The notes: generated from the letters alone by a model not told the origin. Positions 1 through 5,663 are shown, counted from the first letter of the stretch. The stretch is DNA of 5,743 nt from Verrucomicrobiota bacterium (GCA_021323835.1 JAJPKI010000207.1:1-5743); one strand, 5' to 3'. Numbers and translations are program-made.

Positions 1-218
1 CGGCAATTGCCCGCGACCGGCAATTTCGGATGATAGCAATAATGCGGCACGTCCACGGCGATTTGCGCGCAGGCCTGAATCATCGTGGTCGGAATCGGCT
101 TGCCGGAAATCGGGTCGGGCGTCGTCTTCGGCACTTCGATTTCGCGACCGTCCACCTTCACCTTGATTTTTTCAATCGCAGGCGCGGGCTTCGTTTCAGT
201 TGTGGCTGCTGTTGACAT
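1..218 (-). CDS. nuoG: NADH-quinone oxidoreductase subunit G, N-terminal 72 codons (cut by window edge)
   Basis: This is the start of the large Fe-S subunit of the complex I NADH-oxidising module, which passes electrons from NuoE/NuoF along a chain of clusters towards NuoI and NuoB. Only the N-terminal [2Fe-2S] ferredoxin-type domain is visible. It has the strand VKVDGREIEVP (residues 20-30) and the cluster loop VPHYCYHPKLPVAGNC (57-72), with Cys61 and Cys72 spaced C-X10-C like the first two N1b ligands of NuoG. The next codon begins CG, fitting the usual Arg before MC. Residues about 32-44 (TTPDPISGKPIPT) look like an insertion, because most NuoG proteins go from VP-x-GT straight to the helix. 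The ATG lies 2 bases after the stop of the upstream unknown gene and has no Shine-Dalgarno, so translation is probably coupled. The rest of the gene lies beyond position 1. Confidence 0.95.
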   Translation of the reverse strand, partial: MSTAATTETKPAPAIEKIKVKVDGREIEVPKTTPDPISGKPIPTTMIQACAQIAVDVPHYCYHPKLPVAGNC

Positions 219-220
219 TT

Positions 221-721
221 TTAATTGTGCGAATGCGCGGGGAAATTAAAAACCTGCGAACGCAACTCGTAAAAAGCTCTAACTAACGGATGCTCGTTTT
301 CAGACAAATGAATTTTTTCAAATGTTCGTTTGCCCAAGCGCCGGTCAATCATTGCAAAAGCACGAATTAATGGATTTTTTGTCTTTAATGCATCAGTAAT
401 CGACATATCCAAAAATGCACTCAATAAATCACAACATTCACGCTCATCGAAAACACCTTCGTTTTTGTTGGTTTCGTGCGATGCCATACGCACCGCATCA
501 AAAGGAAGGCCTTCAGCTGCTTTTGTGTCCCAAGTTTTATTAAAATTTTTCCACCATTTTAATTCGCTACATTCAGCAACTTCGACTTTATCAATTGTAA
601 ACCAAACGCGTCCCGGTTGATCATGCAAGTTACGATACCGAGCAAAATGAAAATCAACTCGCTCACTCAATTCAGGAGCGATGAATGCTTTCAATCTAGT
701 TTTTAACTTCGACCACTGCAT
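221..721 (-). CDS. Unknown 166-residue protein between nuoF and nuoG, possibly SF0329-like
   Basis: No function can be assigned. The protein is soluble-looking, with no signal peptide or membrane segment. The N-terminus (MQWSKLKTRLKAF, then RVDFHFARYR and HDQPGRVWFTIDKVEV at about 33-48) resembles, from memory, the uncharacterised SF0329 family, which opens with a WSKLK motif and a similar GR-W-I-D segment. The C-terminal third has a short internal repeat: NPLIRAF at 116-122 and HPLVRAF at 144-150, with DRRLGKR between them. It is not a complex I subunit. It starts 3 bases after the nuoF stop and ends 2 bases before the nuoG ATG, so it is presumably co-transcribed. It is much more AT-rich than nuoF (bases 361-420 are 32% GC), which suggests a later arrival in the operon. 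No Shine-Dalgarno is seen. It is real by length, position and codon-level coherence; the family call is tentative. Confidence 0.8.
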   Translation of the reverse strand: MQWSKLKTRLKAFIAPELSERVDFHFARYRNLHDQPGRVWFTIDKVEVAECSELKWWKNFNKTWDTKAAEGLPFDAVRMASHETNKNEGVFDERECCDLLSAFLDMSITDALKTKNPLIRAFAMIDRRLGKRTFEKIHLSENEHPLVRAFYELRSQVFNFPAHSHN

Positions 722-724
722 AAT

Positions 725-2170
725 TTAATGTGCCGTTGCTAATTCGTGTCTTTCAGGCGGAGTCGCCTTGACCGGCTGAACATTTTCTTTCGCGCGACGT
801 TCTTCGTCGGCTTTGCCTTTGGCGACAAATTCGTCTTTGAATTTGCCGACGAAACTTTGCACCGGCCATGAGCAGGCTTCGCCGAACGCGCAAATCGTCC
901 GGCCGCCCGGAATATTGTCGGCAATTTTCACAAGATAATCCGCGTCGCTCGCGCGGCCTTCGCCGTGCGTCAAGCGATGCAACGCCTTACTCATCCAAAG
1001 CGAACCTTCGCGGCACGGCGTGCATTGGCCGCAACTTTCGTGCGCGTAAAATTCGGAAACATTCGCGAGCGCTTCGACGATGTCGGTCGAATCGTCCATC
1101 ACGATGATTGCGCTCGAACCGCTCATCGAACCGGCGGCAATCAGCGAATCGAAATCGTAAGGCAAATCGAGCATGTCCACTTCCTGCTCGACCATTTGGC
1201 CGTCGGTGGATTTTTTCTTCAGCTTAAATTTTTCGCCGGCTTTGAAAACTTTTGCCGATGAACCGCCGGGAATGACAGCTTTCAATTTGCGACCGTCGCG
1301 CAAGCCGCCGCCAAATTTTGGGTCGTTAATCAATTCGCCAATCGTCGCTTTGCCGACTTCGATTTCGTAGTAGCCGGGCTTTTTGACGTGACCGCTCAAG
1401 CTGACGATGCGCGTACCGGTGTTGTTCGGCGTGCCGAGCTTCGCAAATTCCGCCGCGCCCATCGCGACGATGTGCTTCACGTTGCAGAGCGTCTCGACGT
1501 TGTTGACGATGGTCGGGCACATCCACAAACCGAGAATTGCTGGAAAATACGGCGGCTTAATGCGCGGATACGGCCGTTTGCCTTCGAGCGATTCAATCAA
1601 TCCAGTTTCTTCGCCGCAAATGTAAGCGCCTGCGCCACGATGGACGTGAATCTCCAAATCGTAGCCGCTCCCCAAAATATTTTTGCCGAGAAAATTTTTC
1701 GCGCGGGCTTCTTTGAGCGCGGCATTCAGGATTTTTGCGCCGTCCACCATTTCGCCGCGAATATAAATGTAAGCGAGATGCACGTCGTTGGCGAAGCACG
1801 CGATAATCATGCCTTCGATCAATTGGTGCGGGTCTTTATACATGATTTGCCGGTCTTTGAACGTGCCCGGTTCGCTTTCGTCAGCGTTGCAAATCAGGTA
1901 AATCGGCTTGCCGCTTTTGCGGTCAACGAAACTCCATTTGAGTCCGCAGGAAAATCCCGCGCCGCCGCGACCGCGCAGGCCGGAAGTTTTCACATCTTCG
2001 CGAATTTGTTCCTGCGGAGAAAGTTTTTTGCCGTCGGGCAAATCTTTCGGCGCAATCGCGAGCGCTTTTTTCAACGCGTCGTAGCCGCCGTGACGCAAAT
2101 AGCATTCGATGTCCCGCGTGTAACCGGGTTCATCGGCATGCTTCAAAATCAATTTGTATTCTTGCGCCAT
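725..2170 (-). CDS. nuoF: NADH-quinone oxidoreductase subunit F (FMN and NADH-binding)
   Basis: NuoF is the site of NADH oxidation in complex I: it binds NADH and FMN and carries the [4Fe-4S] cluster N3. In its 481 residues the order is the glycine-rich FMN/NADH loop GLRGRGGAGFSCG (64-76), the FMN segment CNADESEPGTFKDR (94-107), the GAGAYICGEETGLIESLEG segment (179-197), the SLBB-type domain (about 250-350) and the cluster domain ESCGQCTPCREGS (378-390). Cys380, Cys383, Cys386 and Cys427 are the N3 ligands, and the 41-residue step from the third to the fourth matches E. coli NuoF. Two oddities: GFSCG replaces the usual GFPTG, and a charged, lysine-rich stretch at about 308-335 looks like an insertion of roughly 20 residues between IPGGSS and the PYDFDSL segment. 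The tail after 450 is charged and variable. The ATG follows the stop of the 92-codon gene by one base, with no Shine-Dalgarno. Confidence 0.98.
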   Translation of the reverse strand: MAQEYKLILKHADEPGYTRDIECYLRHGGYDALKKALAIAPKDLPDGKKLSPQEQIREDVKTSGLRGRGGAGFSCGLKWSFVDRKSGKPIYLICNADESEPGTFKDRQIMYKDPHQLIEGMIIACFANDVHLAYIYIRGEMVDGAKILNAALKEARAKNFLGKNILGSGYDLEIHVHRGAGAYICGEETGLIESLEGKRPYPRIKPPYFPAILGLWMCPTIVNNVETLCNVKHIVAMGAAEFAKLGTPNNTGTRIVSLSGHVKKPGYYEIEVGKATIGELINDPKFGGGLRDGRKLKAVIPGGSSAKVFKAGEKFKLKKKSTDGQMVEQEVDMLDLPYDFDSLIAAGSMSGSSAIIVMDDSTDIVEALANVSEFYAHESCGQCTPCREGSLWMSKALHRLTHGEGRASDADYLVKIADNIPGGRTICAFGEACSWPVQSFVGKFKDEFVAKGKADEERRAKENVQPVKATPPERHELATAH

Positions 2171-2171
2171 A

Positions 2172-2450
2172 CTAATTCAAAATCGGTTTGTTCGATTTCG
2201 TATAACCGTCCAACGTAAAAATTCCCGCCGGAATATTAACTTTCGATTTTACCGAAATCCCATGAGTATTTTTTAGTTCTTCGATATTTTGAAATAGAAC
2301 GTATCCATTTATGTCACACAACGCGGCCGGAAATTCGATAGGAACTTCAAAAAATGTTCCATCTTGATGAAAATAGACGCGCATTGCGGGGATTGACCAT
2401 GCTCCTCGCAATTCTCGACCGCTCGTCATTTTCTTTTTTCTTTCAGCCAT
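2172..2450 (-). CDS. Unknown 92-residue protein between tRNA-Gln and nuoF
   Basis: I do not recognise this protein with certainty. It begins with a basic segment (MAERKKKM) followed by what reads as a small beta-rich domain: AMRVYFHQDGTFFEVP (22-37), FPAALCDINGYVLF (40-53) and VNIPAGIFTLDGY (71-83). The P-A-L-D-x-NGY-x-x-F pattern is reminiscent of a small domain seen beside some HNH or restriction-type proteins, but no catalytic motif is present here and no nuclease role is claimed. There is no membrane segment or signal peptide. The stop codon (TAG) is separated from the nuoF ATG by one base, so it probably feeds ribosomes into nuoF. The DNA is AT-rich (bases 2221-2280 are 35% GC) next to GC-richer nuo genes. 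Met8 (start at 2429) is an alternative start preceded by a purine-rich stretch; Met1 was kept because neither has a clear Shine-Dalgarno. Confidence 0.65.
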   Translation of the reverse strand: MAERKKKMTSGRELRGAWSIPAMRVYFHQDGTFFEVPIEFPAALCDINGYVLFQNIEELKNTHGISVKSKVNIPAGIFTLDGYTKSNKPILN

Positions 2451-2459
2451 ATCAGCAAC

Positions 2460-2487
2460 TTGACTCTCAAATAAAATTCTCTAGCTT
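2460..2487 (+). promoter_or_regulatory. Candidate sigma70-type promoter for tRNA-Gln
   Basis: A near-consensus -35 box TTGACT lies at 2460-2465, and a weak -10-like TAGCTT at 2482-2487 with a 16-base spacer. Transcription would start around 2494, about 8 bases before the mature tRNA 5' end, which is a typical distance. The -10 matches consensus at only three positions, so the call rests mainly on the -35 box and its location. It sits in the AT-rich gap just upstream of the oppositely oriented 92-codon gene. Confidence 0.4.
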
Positions 2488-2501
2488 ATTTGCTCCCGTC
2501 T

Positions 2502-2575
2502 TGCCCGATGGTGTAACGGTAGCACAGCAGACTCTGAATCTGTTTGTCATGGTTCAAATCCATGTCGGGCAGCCA
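2502..2575 (+). tRNA. tRNA-Gln (anticodon CUG), CCA encoded
   Basis: A complete cloverleaf folds by eye. The acceptor stem TGCCCGA (2502-2508) pairs fully with TCGGGCA (2565-2571). The D arm has GTG (2511-2513) pairing with CAC (2523-2525) around a loop containing GG. The anticodon stem GCAGA (2527-2531) pairs with TCTGT (2539-2543), with one G-U pair. The seven-base loop is CTCTGAA with anticodon CTG at 2534-2536, reading CAG (Gln). The T stem CATGG (2548-2552) pairs with CCATG (2560-2564) around TTCAAAT. The discriminator is G2572, followed by encoded CCA at 2573-2575. The U1-A72 first pair is typical of bacterial glutamine tRNA. It is transcribed against the nuo genes, and its 3' end stops 2 bases short of the nuoE stop codon. 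Confidence 0.97.
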
Positions 2576-2577
2576 AT

Positions 2578-3111
2578 TCATTTGCATTTCCCCACAATCT
2601 CATCCGCTTTCGCATGCGAAACATTTTCGTAAAAATCGTCGTTGCACATCATCACCGGCGGCGTGCCGCAACTGGCGAGACATTCGACAAATTCGACGGT
2701 AAATTTTCCGTCCTTCGTAGTTTGCGGGCCGTGCGCGTGCGCGTCCAAGCCGAATTTTTTGCAAAAATGTTCGCGTAATTCATACGCGCCGCCGAGCGCG
2801 CAACTCAACGTGCGGCAAACTTTGATTTGATATTTGCCCATCGGCTGCTGCCGCAGCATCGGATAAAACGTGACGATTTCGTAAATATTGATTGGCTGCA
2901 AATCCAATTTCTTCGCCGTCCACTCGACGGCTTCCTGCGAAATCCAGCCGAACGCATCCTGAATCGCGTGCAGCACCATGAGCGACGCCGCGCGTTTTTC
3001 GGGATAATGCGTGAGCAGCTCGTTCACTTCCGCTTCGAGCGCGGGCGTCACCGAAAATCCGCTTTGATGTTGCAGCGGATTTGGAATCGGGTCTGTGTGC
3101 ATCGCGTTCAT
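2578..3111 (-). CDS. nuoE: NADH-quinone oxidoreductase subunit E, [2Fe-2S] protein
   Basis: NuoE is the 24-kDa-type subunit of the complex I NADH module. It has an N-terminal helical part and a thioredoxin-fold domain holding the N1a [2Fe-2S] cluster near FMN. Counting from the start chosen here, the ligands are Cys99 and Cys104 (VCRTLSC, C-X4-C) and Cys144 and Cys148 (ECLASC, C-X3-C), exactly the family pattern. The segment IYEIVTFYPMLRQQPMGKY upstream of the first pair is also characteristic. The start at 3111 was chosen because its ATG overlaps the nuoD stop (ATGA) and a GGGAG sits 10 bases upstream. The in-frame ATG at 3120 lies only one base from that GGGAG and would give 180 residues; the ATG at 3102 is a third option. 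The 177-residue length is normal for the family. The gene ends almost against the 3' end of the convergent tRNA gene. Confidence 0.96.
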   Translation of the reverse strand: MNAMHTDPIPNPLQHQSGFSVTPALEAEVNELLTHYPEKRAASLMVLHAIQDAFGWISQEAVEWTAKKLDLQPINIYEIVTFYPMLRQQPMGKYQIKVCRTLSCALGGAYELREHFCKKFGLDAHAHGPQTTKDGKFTVEFVECLASCGTPPVMMCNDDFYENVSHAKADEIVGKCK

Positions 3112-4370
3112 CGGTCGCATTCTCCCATTACGAAATCGAGCGAACCCAAAATCGCCACGGTATCGCTAATCATCGCGCCCTGGAAAATTTTCGGGATGAT
3201 GCTCAAATTCACAAAGCTCGGCGAACGGATTTTCAGGCGATACGGCACGCCGCCGCCTTTGCTGTTGATGTAAAAGCCGAGTTCGCCTTTCGGATTTTCG
3301 TGGCCGAAATAAATTTCGCCCGGCGGACAATTCATTCCTTCGGTGACGAGCATGAATTGATGAATCAATTCCTCCATCTTCGTCATCACTTTTTCTTTCG
3401 GCGGCAAAAGAACTTTTCCGTCGTCGTAATTGACCGGCTCTTTGGATTTATTTTCCGCGCCGCCGGGAATTTTTTTGATGCACTGCTTCAAAATGCGGAC
3501 GCTCTGGCGCATTTCTTCCATGCGCACGAGATAACGGTCGTAGCAATCGCCTTTCGAGCCGACGGGAATATCGAATTCCAAATCTTTGTAGCAAAGATAC
3601 GGTTGATTTTTGCGCAAATCGTATTCGACGCCGCTGCCGCGCAAATTCGGGCCGCTCAAACCGTAATCAATCGCGTCCTGTTTTGAAATCACCGCGAGGC
3701 CGGTGACGCGGTCAACCCAAATGCGATTGCGTGTGAGCAAGGTTTCAAATTCGTTCAACGCGGGAATAAATTCGTCACAGAATTTCTGGCATTGGTCGAG
3801 CCACGTCGGCGGAATATCGCGCATCACGCCGCCGATGCGCGTGTAACTCGTCGTCAAACGCGCGCCGGAAATGGCTTCGGCCAGATTGTAAATTTTTTCG
3901 CGTTCGGTGAAGCTCAACAAGAAAACCGTGACCGCGCCCATGTCCATCGCAAACGCGCCGAGGCCGAGCAAATGCGCGGAAATACGAGCTAATTCTGCGC
4001 TCATCACGCGGATGTATTGGCAGCGCGGCGGCAATTTATCGTGGATGCCAAGCAGTTTTTCCACCGCAAGCGCGTAGGCGACGTTGTTTGCCAGCGGCGC
4101 GAGATAATCCAGACGGTCGGTGTAAGGAATAAACTGCGTGTAGGTCATGTTCTCGGCGATTTTTTCGTCGCCGCGATGCAAATAACCGATGTCCGGGTCG
4201 GCCTTCGTGATGATTTCGCCGTCCAATTCCAAAACAATCCGCAACACGCCGTGCGTAGCCGGATGCGACGGCCCCATGTTCAGCACCATGCGCTCGTCCT
4301 GAAATTCTTCAGCCGCCTGCGCATTGCGCGCGGCGGAATCTGGAATCTCAATGTCTTGAACGGTTGCCAT
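3108..4370 (-). CDS. nuoD: NADH-quinone oxidoreductase subunit D (49-kDa quinone-site subunit)
   Basis: NuoD forms the quinone-reduction cavity of complex I together with NuoB and is related to the large subunit of NiFe hydrogenases. The 420-residue length is typical of an unfused NuoD. Visible signatures are MGPSHPATHGVLR (32-44), GYLHRGDEKIAENMTYTQFIPYTDRLDY (62-89), and the C-terminal GSLDFVMGECDR (409-420). His40 and Tyr83 correspond to the quinone-contacting His and Tyr of the family (Thermus Nqo4 His38 and Tyr87). The terminal motif reads GECDR where GEVDR is more usual, a minor substitution. The ATG lies 5 bases after the nuoC stop, and its own stop overlaps the nuoE start as ATGA, so C, D and E are tightly linked. 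No clear Shine-Dalgarno precedes it. Confidence 0.98.
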   Translation of the reverse strand: MATVQDIEIPDSAARNAQAAEEFQDERMVLNMGPSHPATHGVLRIVLELDGEIITKADPDIGYLHRGDEKIAENMTYTQFIPYTDRLDYLAPLANNVAYALAVEKLLGIHDKLPPRCQYIRVMSAELARISAHLLGLGAFAMDMGAVTVFLLSFTEREKIYNLAEAISGARLTTSYTRIGGVMRDIPPTWLDQCQKFCDEFIPALNEFETLLTRNRIWVDRVTGLAVISKQDAIDYGLSGPNLRGSGVEYDLRKNQPYLCYKDLEFDIPVGSKGDCYDRYLVRMEEMRQSVRILKQCIKKIPGGAENKSKEPVNYDDGKVLLPPKEKVMTKMEELIHQFMLVTEGMNCPPGEIYFGHENPKGELGFYINSKGGGVPYRLKIRSPSFVNLSIIPKIFQGAMISDTVAILGSLDFVMGECDR

Positions 4371-4375
4371 GAAAA

Positions 4376-5047
4376 TTATTTTTTCTCAATCGGCCCCGGA
4401 CCTTTTGGATGGCCGTGCGCTTCTTGAATTTCTTTTCGTCGTTCGAGCCGCGACATCGTTTCGATTGAATCCGTTTCGGGAATGCGAATGCGCGGTTCGC
4501 GCGACTGCGCGGGATTTCCACCCGCGACGGTCACGAACGGCCCGCCTTCCATCGGCGTCAATTTCGTAAATGCAATTCCCGGCAATTCGCTCGGTTTGCC
4601 GGCAAGCGGAAAATCTTTGCGCAGCGGAAAATACGGATAGCCTTCCCACATCAAAATGCGGCGCAAATCGGGATGACTGCGGAAATGAATTCCCATCATG
4701 TCGTAAATTTCGCGCTCGTGCCAATTGGCCGTCGCCCAAACGGAAATCACGCTCGGCAATTTTGATTTTTCCTCGCTGACATCGGTTTTGAGCCGGATTT
4801 CATTGCCGTTTCTCAATCCGCGCAAATGATAAACAATCGTCCAGCGCGGGTCGTAGCCGTAATTATCAATGCTCGAAATATCCACGAGGTAATTGAAATC
4901 CAAATCGTTTTTCGCGTAAGCGCAGACTTCAACGATTTGTTCCGCATCAGCAATTTTGATGGAAACTTCGCCGCGAAATTCCGACGGTTCGGAAATTAAA
5001 TCTCCGAATTTCGCTTTCAATTTGTTCGCTGCTTCTAAAGCTGTCAC
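4376..5047 (-). CDS. nuoC: NADH-quinone oxidoreductase subunit C (30-kDa type), GTG start
   Basis: NuoC is a peripheral-arm subunit that packs against NuoD and supports assembly of the connecting part of complex I; it has no cofactor. The family signature runs at 109-147: WHEREIYDMMGIHF, then HPDLRRIL and FPLRKDFP. Upstream, DLDFNYLVDISSIDNYG (48-64) is the usual core strand. The start codon is GTG (5045-5047), because no in-frame ATG occurs before the conserved core; the MTALEAANKLKAKFG opening is typical. After the signature about 75 residues follow, including the polar segment GGPFVTVAGGNPAQSREPR (168-186) and a basic, proline-rich tail, longer than a minimal NuoC. It is a separate gene here, unlike the nuoCD fusion of E. 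coli. The leader has no Shine-Dalgarno and begins just after a GC-rich hairpin pair. Confidence 0.97.
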   Translation of the reverse strand: MTALEAANKLKAKFGDLISEPSEFRGEVSIKIADAEQIVEVCAYAKNDLDFNYLVDISSIDNYGYDPRWTIVYHLRGLRNGNEIRLKTDVSEEKSKLPSVISVWATANWHEREIYDMMGIHFRSHPDLRRILMWEGYPYFPLRKDFPLAGKPSELPGIAFTKLTPMEGGPFVTVAGGNPAQSREPRIRIPETDSIETMSRLERRKEIQEAHGHPKGPGPIEKK

Positions 5048-5065
5048 TTTTTCAAATTAAATTTT

Positions 5066-5126
5066 GGGAGGGACGGCGTGTCGCCGTCCCAAATTTATTC
5101 AGGGACGCCGACACGGCGTCCCTCCC
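5066..5126. repeat. Double-hairpin inverted repeat (REP/BIME-like) between nuoB and nuoC
   Basis: Two 25-base arms, 5066-5090 and 5102-5126, are inverted copies of each other separated by 11 AT-rich bases. Each arm also contains its own perfect hairpin. The left one has GGGACGGCG (5070-5078) against CGCCGTCCC (5082-5090) with loop TGT; the right one has GGGACGCCG (5102-5110) against CGGCGTCCC (5114-5122) with loop ACA. The outer GGGA (5066-5069) pairs with TCCC (5123-5126). The arms differ at one hairpin base pair, flipped G-C to C-G, so each small hairpin stays perfect while the long pairing has two mismatches. The heptamer TTAAATT occurs on both sides (5057-5063 and 5130-5136) and could be a target duplication or chance. 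It could act as an RNA stabiliser or attenuator between nuoB and nuoC; there is no T-tract immediately after either hairpin in the sense of transcription, so a strong intrinsic terminator is unlikely. Confidence 0.85.
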
Positions 5127-5135
5127 GAGTTAAAT

Positions 5136-5663
5136 TCACGCGGCTTCCTTTTTTAAATTCGTAATCGTGAGTTTTTCGAGCACTGGCTCTTTGCTGATTT
5201 TGTTTTGCAATTTCATCAGCGCGTCGAGCACGGCTTCGGGACGCGGCGGGCAGCCGCTCACGTAAATGTCCACGGGCACGATTTGGTCAACGCCTTGCAG
5301 CACGGCGTAACTGCGATACATGCCGCCGGTCGAAGCGCACGCGCCCATGGCGATGCACCATTTCGGCTCGGGCATCTGGTCCCAAATGCGTTTGACGGAC
5401 AACGCCATTTTATAAGTGACCGTGCCGGCGACAATCATGCAATCAGCCTGGCGCGGCGAAAAGCGCATGACTTCGGAACCGAAGCGGGAAATATCGAAAC
5501 GACTCGCGCCGACGGCCATCAATTCAATCGCGCAGCAGGCGAGACCCATCGGCATCGGCCAAACGGAATTTTTGCGAAACCAGTTGAGCGCGGCGTCCAC
5601 CGTCGTCACGACGACGTCGCCTTCAATCTTCGAATTGTAACCGATTTCGCTTTGCGTTTGCAT
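5136..5663 (-). CDS. nuoB: NADH-quinone oxidoreductase subunit B, carries cluster N2
   Basis: NuoB (PSST type) holds the terminal [4Fe-4S] cluster N2, which donates electrons to quinone at the interface with NuoD. All four ligands are visible: the tandem Cys43-Cys44 in GLACCAIE (40-47), Cys109 in MGACAST (106-112), and Cys138 in VSGCPPRPEA (135-144). The spacings (66 and 29 residues from Cys43) match those of Thermus Nqo6. The segment RQADCMIVAGTVTYKMA (71-87) is also characteristic. The 175-residue length is ordinary and includes a short N-terminal extension before DAALNWFRKNSVWP. The ATG at 5663 has no good Shine-Dalgarno. It is the first gene of the visible run, separated from nuoC by the hairpin-pair repeat. 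Confidence 0.98.
   Translation of the reverse strand: MQTQSEIGYNSKIEGDVVVTTVDAALNWFRKNSVWPMPMGLACCAIELMAVGASRFDISRFGSEVMRFSPRQADCMIVAGTVTYKMALSVKRIWDQMPEPKWCIAMGACASTGGMYRSYAVLQGVDQIVPVDIYVSGCPPRPEAVLDALMKLQNKISKEPVLEKLTITNLKKEAA

Noticed and set aside
2165..2185. Possible direct repeat of the tRNA 3' end (attachment site) near the nuoF start
   Set aside because: Only a few bases resembling the T-loop (TTCAAAATC against TTCAAATCC) are shared; no integrase or longer match is seen.
1388..2218. A 276-codon open frame on the plus strand opposite nuoF
   Set aside because: It lies wholly antisense to an unmistakable nuoF, its translation shows no recognisable domain, and long antisense frames are expected where codon bias depletes stops on the other strand.
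2608..2621. Perfect palindrome TTTCGCATGCGAAA downstream of the tRNA, considered as its terminator
   Set aside because: Only a 5-bp stem with a 4-base loop and no proper T-tract; it lies inside nuoE codons. Too weak to call an intrinsic terminator.
2354..2632. A 92-codon plus-strand open frame running through the tRNA gene
   Set aside because: It covers a complete tRNA and the 3' end of nuoE, so it cannot be an independent gene with any support.
3081..3686. A 201-codon plus-strand open frame opposite nuoD and nuoE
   Set aside because: It is antisense to conserved coding sequence with a low-complexity, Phe/Ala-rich translation and no start signal; treated as a shadow.
5066..5126. Inverted repeat as an intrinsic terminator between nuoB and nuoC
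   Set aside because: In the direction of transcription the last hairpin is followed by CAAAATTTAATTT and not a run of T, and nuoC must be transcribed from the same operon.
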